Origin: Porphyra umbilicalis
Taxonomy: Eukaryota > Rhodophyta > Bangiophyceae > Bangiales > Bangiaceae
Direction of reading: 5' to 3'
Length of the DNA stretch: 64,000 nucleotides
Assembly (NCBI GenBank): GCA_002049455.2
Contig: KV918934.1
Span: 1 to 64,000 of the forward strand
The first letter of the stretch is position 1. Each line of letters opens with the position of its first letter. Shown piece after piece: positions 31,384-41,116 of this stretch. A program made the translations under genes and the position numbers. The notes beneath the pieces are model-generated. The model was given only the letters and a program-made list of their open reading frames with translations. It was not told where the DNA came from and did no database searches.

Positions 31384-33928
31384 CTACTCAGTGTCCGTGG
31401 TGGTGGTGGTCGTCGTGCCAGACTCGCTACTTTGGTCAAGGCCGCGGGTTGTATCCAGCTGCTTGTTGAGAGCCGCAGAAGCGGCGCGCTGCTTCGCAGC
31501 TTGCGACTTGCGGCCACGCTGATTGTCGCCCCCCCTGCTGCCGCGCGCCGGCGGCGCCGCCGGCGACTTCGCCTCCGCCGCCAGAGCCGTTGCAGCAGCA
31601 GTATCTGCTGCCACACGCGCCGCCAGTGGGTCCTCCCCCGGCAGCGCGTTAGCTCCGGCGGCAGAGCCGGCCGCCGGCGGCGCCGACGACGAAGCATCAG
31701 CCGCGAGAGTGGTGACTTCCATGGCGGCCACGCCGTCGCCAACTTCCACAACATGGATCTTCTTGGCAGCACTGCGCGCCGGCGGCGCAGGCGTGGGAGC
31801 CGGTGCAGGGGGCGCCGCCAGGCCAGCAGCTTGCATCATCTTGAGCATAACAGCTTGTCGGTACTGTGCCGCCTCGGGCGTGTGACGCATCGAGGGAGAG
31901 TCAAAAAAGCAAAGCGCAGTGCGCTCTTGCTGTGCAACGGTCAACTTGTCCACCGCCGCCGTGCTCGCCTTGACCTGCTTCTTCATTCCAGCGTCCTCCG
32001 ACCGCATCAGCTTGGCTGCCTTGATGCCGCCCGGGCGGCTCTTTTACCCCTTGTTGCGCGAGTTCGGGCTGCTCGTGCTCCCGCTCTCGCCGTCCTCGTC
32101 TGAAGAGTCGCCCAGGTCCACACTCGCGTCGTCCGCCGTGTTGGCCGCGCCGCTGAACTTGTCAGATGTGCGCAAAACGCGCCAGCATTCCACCCACTTG
32201 CAATGCGCCAGTTTGGCTTTGCGTTTGGCCGTCTTGCCCTTGCGCTTGTCCTTCTCCCGGTCGCTGCGGATGGACTCGTAGATGTCCAGCGAGCAGTACC
32301 GCGCGACCGCACCGCTGATAATGTCCTCCTCCGTCAGGTTCCCGGTAGTTTGCATATTTTTGACGGCCAGGTAGTGAGAAGTAAACGAGCTCACCCCCTT
32401 CCGGATCTTCTTGAACTGCTTCTCCAACGCACTGACGTTGCGCTTGACGCGCAGGGGCCCCTTCTTGGTCATCAGGTCCGTCCACTTCTCGTGCACAGCC
32501 GCCCACAGCTGGTCCTTGGAGCGACCAGTGGCGCTCACAGGGTCCTCGCTCACCTCCAGGTAGGCCCTACACAGCGGCACGCGGTCCTCGTCCGTCCATC
32601 CCAGGCTGGAGCCCATGGACTTGGGGAGGTTGTAGTTGACTGCTGGAACGGCGACGTCAGGTAGAGAGGGGCCTGCTGGGGAGGCTGGGGGGGAGCAGGC
32701 ACCAGCACGAACGTCGAGGGGGGCGGGGCTTGGTGGCCGCCTACCACGTACAGAGGGTGGCAAGCTGCCTCCTGCGGCGTCGGCTGCGGCGTCGGCTGCG
32801 GGGCTGGGTGGCTCCCGACCACGTACAGAGGTTGGCGCGCTGGCTCCTGCGGCGTCGGCTGCAGCGAGGGCTGCGGCGGCGCGGGCAACAACATCAACGG
32901 CAAAGGCGTGCTCTGCGGCTGCCCCGTCGTCAACGCCCACTGGTACGCGAGCCCGCCTTGTGGCTTGGAGGGTGACTCGCCGCTCCAGAGCGCCGGGCGG
33001 TGGCACACCGGGTACGGCGGTGGCCGCCACGTGGAAGACCAGCTACCGGAGGGGTCGTACCCACCGGTTGGCCACGGCTCGCCCGCGCTCGCGTAACCGT
33101 GGGTGGACGAGGACGGGGGTGGCGGCGGCCAAACGCCGTACGAACGCCGGTGATCGTCGACCGGTGGCTCCGGCTGCCAGCACCTTGGGTCTTCAAACGG
33201 GCCCGCCGGTCGTCGCGGGGGGCTCCAGCGAGGGGATCCGTGTCCGGGACCCGCCGGTCGTCGCGGAGGGCTGCACCGTCGAGGGCCCCGTGGGGCGCCC
33301 GTTGGTCCTCGCTGCGGGCTCCAGCACGGGGGGGGGGGGGGCCCTGTGGGCGGCCCTCCGGGCGTCGAGGGGGGCTGCGCCAAGGGGGCCCGCGAGGCGG
33401 ACCCGCTGGTCGACGAGGCGGGCTCCACCGACGGGGATAGTCGCCGCTGGCTTGAGGGTGATAACGCCCGTCGTCGTCGACGCGTCGACGAACAGGTCGG
33501 TCGTCAGGATCGGCGCGGTCGGCGTCAGGTCCGAGGCGGCGGGGATGAGGAGGGCAGGGCAGCCGGTGTGGTGCCGGAGGCCGGCCGCCTTGATTAAGCG
33601 GCCGGCCAACACCCCGGCCCGCAGGAGGGGGGCGGGAGTGATTGCGGGGAGGGGAGGGCCCGAAAGCGCGGGGCGGTGGGGGGGGAGGCGCGTACGTGGA
33701 GCCGTCCTCCCTGGGACCAGCCAAGCTCGTTGACCCGAGGCGGGAAGGGCGGCAGGGTGGAGCGCAGTGTTCAGCAGGTGGGGGGGGGGGGGGGGGGGCG
33801 TCCGTGGTGCCGTGGTCACACGGCCCCGCGCAGGTGCAAGGCGGAGAGGGCGGGGTGGCAGCGCGACCGTTGCGCTGCCGCTGCGCTCGGCGTCGTCGCG
33901 TGTCGTTGGCGCCCTTCACACGCGTCAT
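31384..33928 (-). pseudogene. Myb/SANT-like Harbinger partner protein, with frame breaks
   Basis: Read on the - strand from an ATG at 33928 (MTRVKGANDTRRRRAQRQRN). A long Pro/Arg-rich region with repeated SPPRRPAGP motifs follows; its frame breaks at a ten-G run (about 33328-33338), continues with Pro/Gln-rich repeats (PLYVVGSHPAPQPTPQPTPQ, PLYVVGGHQAPPP) and breaks again near 32600-32700. Then comes a Myb/SANT-type domain, SLGWTDEDRVPLCRAYLEVS ... ATGRSKDQLWAAVHEKW, as in NAM-associated and Harbinger ORF1 proteins, followed by a Lys-rich region and acidic DLGDSSDEDGE. An in-frame TAA at 32044-32046 is followed, still in frame, by RPGGIKAAKLMRSEDAG, the conserved RPxGxKxAK block of this family, running to a stop at 31384. 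It is the expected nuclear DNA-binding partner that recruits the transposase. Homopolymer breaks may be sequencing errors; the TAA looks like a real nonsense change. Confidence 0.6.
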
Positions 33929-35280
33929 GAGTGCGGTTACAGAGGGGGGGAGGGGTGGGCGCGGTGGGTGGAGGGGAGGGGTGTGCGGGATGGCAGACGG
34001 CGCGCGCGCGCTGCACAAACGACCCACCACACCGGCGCGATTGCGCACACAGAGGAGACGCGTCCTCGCCGCCCGCCCAATCCCACCCGCCGTCCGACGG
34101 CGGGTGAGCGAGTGTGGGGGGACTGCGTCAGCCTGGCTCGCCCCGCAGGAGACCTGGCTCCCAAAAACTGGTCACGGTTGAGAACCGACCAGCGCCCATG
34201 CGTCTCGTCGTCCCACGTGCAGACCGTCCACAGAGGCGCCGTGCCCGCCCGATAAAATATGAACGAGCGGGTGGGACGAGCCGGAGAGACCCGCCACGGC
34301 AGCCTGACAACGCAGACCCGTTTACAGGCGGGAATCATACGCCCCCACGCCACACACGTTGGACGGCTGGGGGGTCGAGCGGCACGCGTCAGACTGACAC
34401 GCCGGGCGCGGCACACGTCGGACGGCTGAGGGGCCGCGAGGCGGCCCCTGACGAGTCGCGGCGCTGAAAGCCGTCACGCCTCCAGAGCCAGCGAGGGCGT
34501 TAGCGCGGCGGCCGTTCCAACGTCAAAAGGATGACCAGTTGGTCACGTGACCGGCTGGCCATCCGTTCTGAGGCGCCGCCGTGCCCACCCAATGCGCAGA
34601 GCGCTTCGCACCCCTCCAGTGGCCCACTCACGCAAGATCTCATCCGATGACGCGACCCAGCTTCAACCGAGCATTGTGCAAGTGGCACCGAAACCGACAG
34701 TTTGTGGCGTCGACTAGTCACCGAAAGTGCAGCTATCTGGATGATGCCATCCAGGACGACAGATTGGTTCGATTCACTGGTTCAGCCAATGACTGCACTT
34801 CCCTCCAAACTGGGCGGTTTCAAAACAGCTCCCGAGAGTGTCAAAGGCAACGACATCTGACCTGTTGATATCTCGCGACGAGCCTTCCGCACAATGCGGA
34901 TCGTGCCAGTGGCGACGCCCGCTCTCAAGTTTCCCCGCCCAGCCGCTTACCGCTTCTTCTGTGGCCCGATCCAATCCGTTTACAATCCACAGGACTGCGC
35001 ACGAGGAGATCGGATTCTTCCCAGGGGCGTAGTTCCAATGAGGTGCCCGATTTATGTCGTGGCCGTGCCAGGTGTCGGCCCGTTCGTCCCTTTGAATGCC
35101 TCTTTCTTCGACGTTGTCATCGGTTTCCACGATTATTAGCGGCATATCTGGCGCTTGACGAGGACGTGGCAATCTCACCGCGACTGTTGGGCACACTTTC
35201 CTGACAACTTTTCGGTGGTTTCGTTTGATTAAGCGCTGATCGAGATCCCTTAGCGCTCCTTCGCTTTCATTCGGATTTGG
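33929..35280. other. right interior of the Harbinger element
   Basis: 33929-34500 is GC-rich upstream region of the Myb-like gene. 34600-35325 is AT-richer; a 183-codon - strand frame (34774-35325) has no domain but shares short similarity (ADTWHGH-type segment) with the frame at 2220-2714, in line with both being terminal regions of related elements. Confidence 0.35.
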
Positions 35281-35485
35281 ACTACCAGAATAGGGCGACA
35301 CATAACCCAGCAATGACGACCCCATTCAGACCGTCTCGTGGCTCGTTTCAGACAGCTCGATGCCCAACTACATCGCGTCTGGCCCCAAACAGGGCCCCCA
35401 GAATGGGCTCTCCATTCAGCATGCCACACGTTGCGCCTCTAGATTCCCCAATTGGAAGATGGGATCGACGTTGCAGGGTTTGCTC

Positions 35486-37338
35486 TTAAGGAGAGGCGCC
35501 CGATCGAACTGATGAATGCGCTCGTTTGTCCGCATCGACCACTGCTATGTCTGATCGAGAGCTTCTACGTTGTATTGTGGATGAGTTTGGTCCGGCTTAT
35601 ATGAGTCCCCCCACCCCGGCAGAGGTGGAGCGTATCCTGGAGCGCAATGCGCAACGGGGATTGCCTGGGTGTATAGGATCGCTGGACTGCAGCCACTGGG
35701 AGTGCAGGGGCTGAGGTGGATAAAGTTGAGCTAGATATATCCGCACAGTATACTCGGATATATCCATATTCATGCCGTAGCTGCGTATTCTTAATGTACT
35801 CTGTCCATGCACTGACGATTATAATGTGCCTTAATAATTCTCTGAGGTCAGGATATAATGTAATCAGAGTGGAGATGCTTTGCCTGAGTTCATCCGACTC
35901 CCGGAATCGGCTTTGCGCTACAACAACAGTCTGGGGCAGCCTTTGCGACGCCGCAGGCGAACAAGATGCCAATGTTGGCTACCAGGTATGCGATAGGGGC
36001 TGGACCTTCGCAACTAAGAGAGAAATGTGTCTGGTACACCTGAGCCGGATGCCCGGACCACGACGTGAAGGTGTTTTGGTATCCGCAGCATGATCCTATC
36101 CCCTTCGCGTGAGGAGCAGCCCTGCCGCCCTGCTTCTCGTCGCGTAAAAACTGCGCCTCTTTGCTGTCACAACACCCTCCAGCGTCGACCACTGTTGCAC
36201 CCCGACGAGCACTCTTCGTGACTTGGGGAGCACTGCCCGCAGCACCACAAATCTTTCTGTGTCCGACGACGAGATTGTAGATTTTAGTTTGCACGCTGGA
36301 ATTGTGCAGGTGAACCATACCACTCCAGTTTCCCAGGAGATTGAGACCACCTTAAAACGTACGTTGGCTGGCGCTAGACTGTGTTGGCGGCGTCGTCGGA
36401 AAACCTCTCGTTGGTACATGCGTCGATCCCTATTTGCGCAGAAGTGTCCTCGGACGGAATATACTCACTCTAGGTACACAGATAATAATCGAAATCGGAG
36501 CGATAACATATCCGAATATAATGCTGATCCTGAATCCGACCGACGGGGTCAGATCCGAATCCAGATACAAGATATCATCAAAAACTCAAATCTGAGTGCA
36601 TGTCAGCGCAACTGGAGTATATTCAGATTCTATGAAAAGTGACAGATTCAGAAGCCCCTGTGGGAGTGGGTGAACTGCCCCAAGGCGTTTGCTGGAATGT
36701 ATCAGAATCGGCACGGCAACCGCTCTGTGGTAATGGAAACTGTTTGCGATGAGGACCTATGGATATGGCGTTTGTTTGTTGGTTGCCCTGGTTCTCAGAA
36801 TGACCTCAATGTTATGTATGCTTCCCCTCTGTATTTGTCTGTGTCGGAAGGCGAGTGGCCGCCTCGTACGTTTTCATACACAGCTAACGGTACCACCCGC
36901 ACGCTCTTGTATTATCTGGTTGATGGAATTTACCCTCCCTTTGCATTTTTTGTGTCTCCGTTCCCCAACCCCACCACAGAAGTTGAGACGACATTCAACC
37001 GGCTCCAACAAGCTTTGAGGAAAGATGCGGAACGGCTATATGCTGTTCTAACTGCCCGCTTCCACATTGATTTACATTCCGCACGGCATGTCACCGTCGA
37101 GTCAATGGTCACCGTCGCGAAGGCGGTGGCCATCTTACACAATATGGTCACGGAGAAGCGACGCGATGGGTACGTGTCACGCACTCGAATGGCCGACGCT
37201 GCCCAGGCGGCGGCCGGCGGTAGCGGCGGCGACGGCGCAGTCTGTGGCGGAGCCGAGGGCATGGCATTCCCACCCACCCATGCTCGACCCCTCGGCGAGC
37301 GGGACCCAGTGGTTCCTCCTCCGCCGTGTGGCTTTTAA
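35486..37338 (+). pseudogene. 3' half of the split Harbinger transposase
   Basis: Starts at the TTA duplication and continues base for base where the 5' half (23259-23679) stopped: APDRTDECARLS aligns with AADRADEYVRLS of the intact protein. The joined codon after VIA is TAA where the intact gene has TAC, so the gene was also inactivated by nonsense. Catalytic D is kept in GCIGSLDCSHWE. The frame is then interrupted by a 956-bp element (35705-36660) and resumes with WVNCPKAFAGMYQNRHGNRS, PGSQNDLNVMYASPL (second D), LLYYLVDGIYPPFAFFVSPF and RKDAERLYAVLTARFHIDL (E). It ends with a Gly/Ala-rich tail and stop at 37338. Confidence 0.85.
35705..36660. mobile_element. 956-bp hAT-type nonautonomous element
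   Basis: Termini CAGGGGCT (35705) and AGCCCCTG (ending 36660) are inverted; an exact 8-bp target duplication TGGGAGTG flanks it (35697-35704, 36661-36668). Removing the element and one duplication restores HWEWVNCPKAF, matching HWEWHQCPTGM of the intact transposase. CAGGG-type ends and 8-bp duplication are the hAT signature. The interior is AT-rich with repeated tatccg/cggata motifs near both ends. Open frames inside show no recognisable hAT transposase or BED domain. Confidence 0.9.
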
Positions 37339-38473
37339 GGTAGACTGGCCTCGCGAGCGTGTGCCTCTGACCCACCCCCACCGCCTCCTCATGGAGGTGG
37401 GTCTCGGGTCTGCCAGGGGGCCCAGGATGCCGCGATCATTTCGGCCACAACACTGGGTTAGTTGTATGCTGTGATTTGCGCATAGAGTATAAGGCTTTTT
37501 GTCATTGAGGCAGCCATCGGGACCACACAACTGCCTCGTCGCCGTCGTTGTCGGGTGAGCTCCTCCTACTAGGGCGGGGAGTACTTCGGGAAGAATTGGG
37601 GTCGTTGTGTAACCGGTTTTTCTGTTACTCGTGCCCTGGGGCGCGAGAAGAAAGCGAAGCCCCGTTTATGGATTTCCCCTAAGATCATCGCGACAGACAC
37701 TTGGTACGCCAGAAACTTGAATTGTGCTTCGATCGCTTTGGCGAATCCCGATACCCGTTACAACTAAACCATGGCCCACGGCCCAGGTTTATTTCGAAAT
37801 GATGTTTCGGCCACATTTCGCCGGGATGCAGAACAGCATGAGACTCCCGCGTTAGGCATCTTCGTAGTCCTCAGCCGCTTCGTGAAAGCCGGCGATGAAC
37901 ATCATTTTCAGACGGCAAAGCCCTCTACCTCCTTTGTGAGTTACTCTGCCTCGTGCACCTGCAGGGTGGACAGTAGCGCCCGCGACGGGGCCGCCGCCAC
38001 CGCCGACTCGGCGACGTCCAACTCTCCCAGCGTCGCTCCGAGGGCCCCCTTCACCGCCCCACGTGCGGCGTCAGTGCCGGTCAGCCTGCACCACAGGTCC
38101 TCCCGCTCTGCCTCGGCTGCGACCGCCCACGCCTCTGCCGCCGACCTCGCCGCGAGGGAACCAGCCTGTTACTGCTAAAGAGCCGCCATCTTACTATGTG
38201 GCGCGACCAGGCGACCCGCACCGGCCGACCGTACCGTCGAAGACTCCACCGCCGCCCCATGCGCCATGACACGGTCGGATAATATGGAGCTCGGTGTGGC
38301 CAAAGCCGTCTGCCGCCCATCCGCCGCCTTGGCCGCAGGCGCCTCGGTAGCGACGGCCCTCGCTTCTGCCGCCCCCACCGCCGTCACTAAACCGTCGCGC
38401 TTCCTCCCACGGTCCGCCAACGCTGGCTCCGCGTCAACTCATCGTCGCCTGGGCGGTGACGGCCTCGGCGCAG
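37339..38473. other. no confident gene
   Basis: 37340-37920 is mixed composition. 37930-38420 is GC-rich with an Ala/Glu-rich open frame on the - strand (RSAAEAWAVAAEAEREDLW, coiled-coil-like) that has several stops and no clear start; it could be a remnant of a second coiled-coil protein like the one upstream of the nuclease-kinase gene. Confidence 0.25.
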
Positions 38474-40258
38474 CTAGTGCATCTTTCGCAGCTCCACGCC
38501 TACGAGGTTACACAATGCCGGCCAGGCGAGAAGACAGCTAGAAACGTCCACCTCACCCCGGCGCCCCATCGTGCTCTTCAGCACTTCAATATACTCGTCA
38601 AAAGTGTTGATCGAATGCGGCTCCACAATAACCAGGTCGTCGTAGTCAAGTAAAACGGCCGACGCGCTCGCGCCATGACTGTTGACAATCACGTTGGGTG
38701 TGCGCTCGTCGTAGTAGAGGAGACCACGCCACGCCAGCCACGCAATAGCTTCGGCGAGCTGCTGCAGCAAAGGCCCTCCACACAGGTCCGCGTGCAGCAC
38801 CTCCTTGCCACTCTGGAAGGGCATGTACACCGTCACAGCGAAAAGCCCGTACAGTAGATGGGCGCGTAGCAGCGCTCTCGGCATACACCCCGGTCCTTCA
38901 GCCGGTGCTGCCGCGCACACGGCCTCGTACATCTTGTACACCTTGTGCAGGTCTCTCCAGCGTTGGTTGGAGAGAGCCTCATCACGGCAGCCACGCGCAG
39001 AGCAGGTCAGCACTTTGATGAACTGGTTGCGGACGATCGTCGGCTCCGCGTTGTCGTCCAACAGCGACACGATGCGCAGCTCCGCCGGGGTACACGTCCA
39101 GATGACGTCCTTGGTTGACATGTCGGTAGGAAACTCGTCCCACTTGACGCCAGGCTGCAAAATGGAAACCTCGACGCACTGCCGCACTGGATCGCCCTTG
39201 AGCGCTTCCACCTCCTTATTGTGCTCAGGTCCGTCCAGCTGGAAGTACTTGGAAATCGGAGAGACAAACAGCCGACCCACCCACTCCACGGCCACGAGGA
39301 AGCACGATTCGGCCACCCCAATGACGCCGTAGCCGTAGGGCGGGTTGTAGTGGAAGCGGAGGTGGTTGGGAGAAGGAGGGAACATGCTGTTCACTTTGCT
39401 CAAGCAAGCGTAGGAGACGATCTCGTCCCACACGACAGCAGGCAAGGACTTGAGTTCCCCGTTGAAGCCCGGACAGCCACGCTCGGATTTGATCAGGAGC
39501 TCGGGCAAGCAGGCCCACGGCAGCGCCACAAAGTAGCAGTCGTTGAACGTGTTTTCAGAAGGCCCGTACAGCTGGCATGCAGTTCGGCGGCCACCAGAGG
39601 ACGCGCCCGGCACGCGGCTGACCCAAACTGGTAGGTGGGCAGTCGCCTTCGTGTAATGAGCTGCCTCCTCCCCGAACGACGTCTTGTCGACAAGCCCATC
39701 CCTCACCTTAGCAGCATACCATGAGTCGGGTAATGACGTGGGGATGGTCAAGGGGGGCTCTAAGCATAGCGCCGCCAGCGGGTAGCGCAACATGGTCTGC
39801 TTGCTGGAAGTCGGAGAGTTCGTCCGGATCTGCTGTGCGTCCAACAGGATTGCGCTCAGCTCCCTGCCGCGAGATGCAGGGCCGGCATGAGCCACAGCGA
39901 GTGCCAGCGCGGGTGCAGCGGGACCACCGCCTTGTGCAGGTTCAGCTTCGGCGACAGCCGCAACAGGTGCCAGCGCGGGTGCAGCGGGACCACCGCCTTC
40001 CGCTGCTTCAGCAGCGGCGAAAGCCACAGCGGGTGCCAGCGCGGGTGCAGCGCGACCAACGCCTTGCGCAGGTTCAGCCGCGGCGACAGCCACAACAGGT
40101 TCCAGCGTGGGTGCAGCGGGACCACCGCCTTGCGCTGATCCAGCAGCGGTAGCGACAAGCGAGTGCAATTGCTGTCGTGCCGACGAGAGCAGGGCCTCGG
40201 ACCGCTGCAATACATTCGCCAACAGGTCAAGCTCCACGGCGCTCCGCGCCGCGCCCAT
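38474..40258 (-). CDS. PD-(D/E)XK nuclease-protein kinase fusion (Crinkler-like)
   Basis: 594 residues from ATG at 40258. Residues 1-40 are helical; 40-130 are four 22-residue repeats (AEPAQGGGPAAPALAP type); 190-345 resemble a PD-(D/E)XK nuclease: helix SFGEEAAHYTK, then FNGELKSLPAVVWDEIVSYA with E268-x-K270, then VIGVAESCFLVAVEWVGRLF. Residues 400-560 look like a divergent kinase: FIKVL (K414), then the C-lobe LAEAIAWLAWRGLLYYDERT / PNVIV (HRD-like D517, N522) and VLLDYDD (DFG-like, D538/D540). This nuclease-kinase order is known from Crinkler/CRN-type and transposon-derived effector proteins of fungi, oomycetes and algae. Such proteins act as nuclear toxins or immunity effectors, but function here is inferred. 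It is flanked by transposon debris. Another same-frame segment lies directly upstream. Confidence 0.7.
   Translation of the reverse strand: MGAARSAVELDLLANVLQRSEALLSSARQQLHSLVATAAGSAQGGGPAAPTLEPVVAVAAAEPAQGVGRAAPALAPAVAFAAAEAAEGGGPAAPALAPVAAVAEAEPAQGGGPAAPALALAVAHAGPASRGRELSAILLDAQQIRTNSPTSSKQTMLRYPLAALCLEPPLTIPTSLPDSWYAAKVRDGLVDKTSFGEEAAHYTKATAHLPVWVSRVPGASSGGRRTACQLYGPSENTFNDCYFVALPWACLPELLIKSERGCPGFNGELKSLPAVVWDEIVSYACLSKVNSMFPPSPNHLRFHYNPPYGYGVIGVAESCFLVAVEWVGRLFVSPISKYFQLDGPEHNKEVEALKGDPVRQCVEVSILQPGVKWDEFPTDMSTKDVIWTCTPAELRIVSLLDDNAEPTIVRNQFIKVLTCSARGCRDEALSNQRWRDLHKVYKMYEAVCAAAPAEGPGCMPRALLRAHLLYGLFAVTVYMPFQSGKEVLHADLCGGPLLQQLAEAIAWLAWRGLLYYDERTPNVIVNSHGASASAVLLDYDDLVIVEPHSINTFDEYIEVLKSTMGRRGEVDVSSCLLAWPALCNLVGVELRKMH
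39887..40142 (-). repeat. 66-bp coding repeat, four units
   Basis: Units start gccagcgcgggtgcagcg at 39903 and 39969 and continue to about 40142; 66 bp encodes 22 residues (AEPAQGGGPAAPALAPVVAV type). It forms a linker between the N-terminal helix and the nuclease domain; unit number is likely variable between strains. Confidence 0.7.
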
Positions 40259-40261
40259 GCT

Positions 40262-40651
40262 TTACTCGATGACCAAGTCCGCGTTGCGCTGTTCCATCGC
40301 CCTGTCGACACGGCTATTCCAACGCGCAAGCGACAGGGCCACCTTGGCATGCCTCTCGTACAGCTGCTCAACAGCTTTCTGCTGTACTCGCACATCAGAT
40401 TCCACCTGGAGGCGCCGATCCGCAGCAGAGGCGGACACGCCTTGCATGACAGCTAGTCCCCTCTCAAAGACAGACGCTAATCGGCGAGGGAGCAGGTCAA
40501 CAGTACCAGTGTCACAGGGCAAGAAACGCAAGAGAGAATCCACACGGTGCAGAGTAAGGCGCGTCAGAGACACGAATCGTCGGCGGTTCTGCCATCGCGC
40601 TTCTTTGGTTACTTTCAAGCGATTTGAGGGCGACACAGTGTGGTGCCCCAT
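40262..40651 (-). CDS. in-frame coiled-coil segment upstream of the nuclease-kinase gene
   Basis: A 129-residue frame on the - strand ends with TAA at 40262-40264, and after TAA and AGC the ATG of the nuclease-kinase ORF follows in the same frame (VIE, stop, S, MGAARS). The segment is helical with coiled-coil character (ADRRLQVESDVRVQQKAVEQ, LARWNSRVDRAMEQRNADLV), and the helix appears to continue into the next ORF (AVELDLLANVLQRSEALLSS). Most likely one original protein split by a nonsense codon, or a TAA bypassed by readthrough. An ATG exists at 40651 (MGHHTVS). Confidence 0.45.
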   Translation of the reverse strand: MGHHTVSPSNRLKVTKEARWQNRRRFVSLTRLTLHRVDSLLRFLPCDTGTVDLLPRRLASVFERGLAVMQGVSASAADRRLQVESDVRVQQKAVEQLYERHAKVALSLARWNSRVDRAMEQRNADLVIE

Positions 40652-41100
40652 CGAAACCGCAGCCTACGACTTGAAATGGCCGGTCGGGGATCTGGCGACA
40701 CAATTATTCGGTTCGGATGGCATGTCCAACGGCTAAGACAACGAGAATCAAGCTGACACGGCCAAGTCCCAGGCTTGTGTATCACTGAAATGATGCAATT
40801 TCACGAACTCAGGAGGGACCTCGCCTCTGGTGCACTCAGGCGACATCACTGTCAGCACGGAATGGTGAGGACAGCAGCAGACAGGCCTCCGCCGTCTATC
40901 ATAGCAATCATGCCGGTGAATTCTGCCTCTGATTGGCTGGTGCCGCGCTGCGATGACAGTATCAGAAGGACTCTGACACTGACCGTGTTTTTTGCCCTGC
41001 GGCGAGGTGCGCTGAGACGATTTTCATTGGATAAGAGCCATGTCCTCATTGTTCTGCTCGTTTACCTTTGTTTTTCCAGCAATATGATTGGTTGGCGAAG
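40652..41100. other. intergenic, no gene seen
   Basis: Mixed composition; may contain the promoter of the nuclease-kinase gene on the - strand. Confidence 0.25.
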
Positions 41101-41116
41101 ACATCTTCTACCATAA

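Larger units (their letters stand above)
23680..35485. mobile_element. 11.8-kb Harbinger element carrying a histone H3 variant
   Basis: The left end reads GAGCAAACCCTGCAACGTCG (23680) and the right end is its complement (ending 35485); the match runs to 26 bp with two mismatches. TTA flanks both sides (23677-23679, 35486-35488), the PIF/Harbinger target duplication. Removing the interval rejoins a homologous Harbinger transposase without any gap at base level, an independent proof of the boundaries. Contents: intact DDE transposase (+, 24607-26193), Pro/Gly-rich CCG tracts, histone H3 variant (+, 28992-29405), 54-bp minisatellite, and Myb/SANT-like protein (-, 31384-33928). Transposase plus Myb-like partner is the standard Harbinger gene pair; the H3 gene is extra. 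Subterminal zone 23760-23935 has repeated AAATGGGG(T/C)CGG / CGACCCCATT motifs that could be binding sites. Confidence 0.8.

Noticed and set aside
34766-34790. tRNA-like sequence (ggttcgattc)
   Set aside because: No acceptor, D or anticodon arms could be folded around it.
35890-36642. ORFs inside the 956-bp hAT-type element
   Set aside because: No BED finger, RNase H-like core or hATC domain; AT-rich interior typical of a nonautonomous element.
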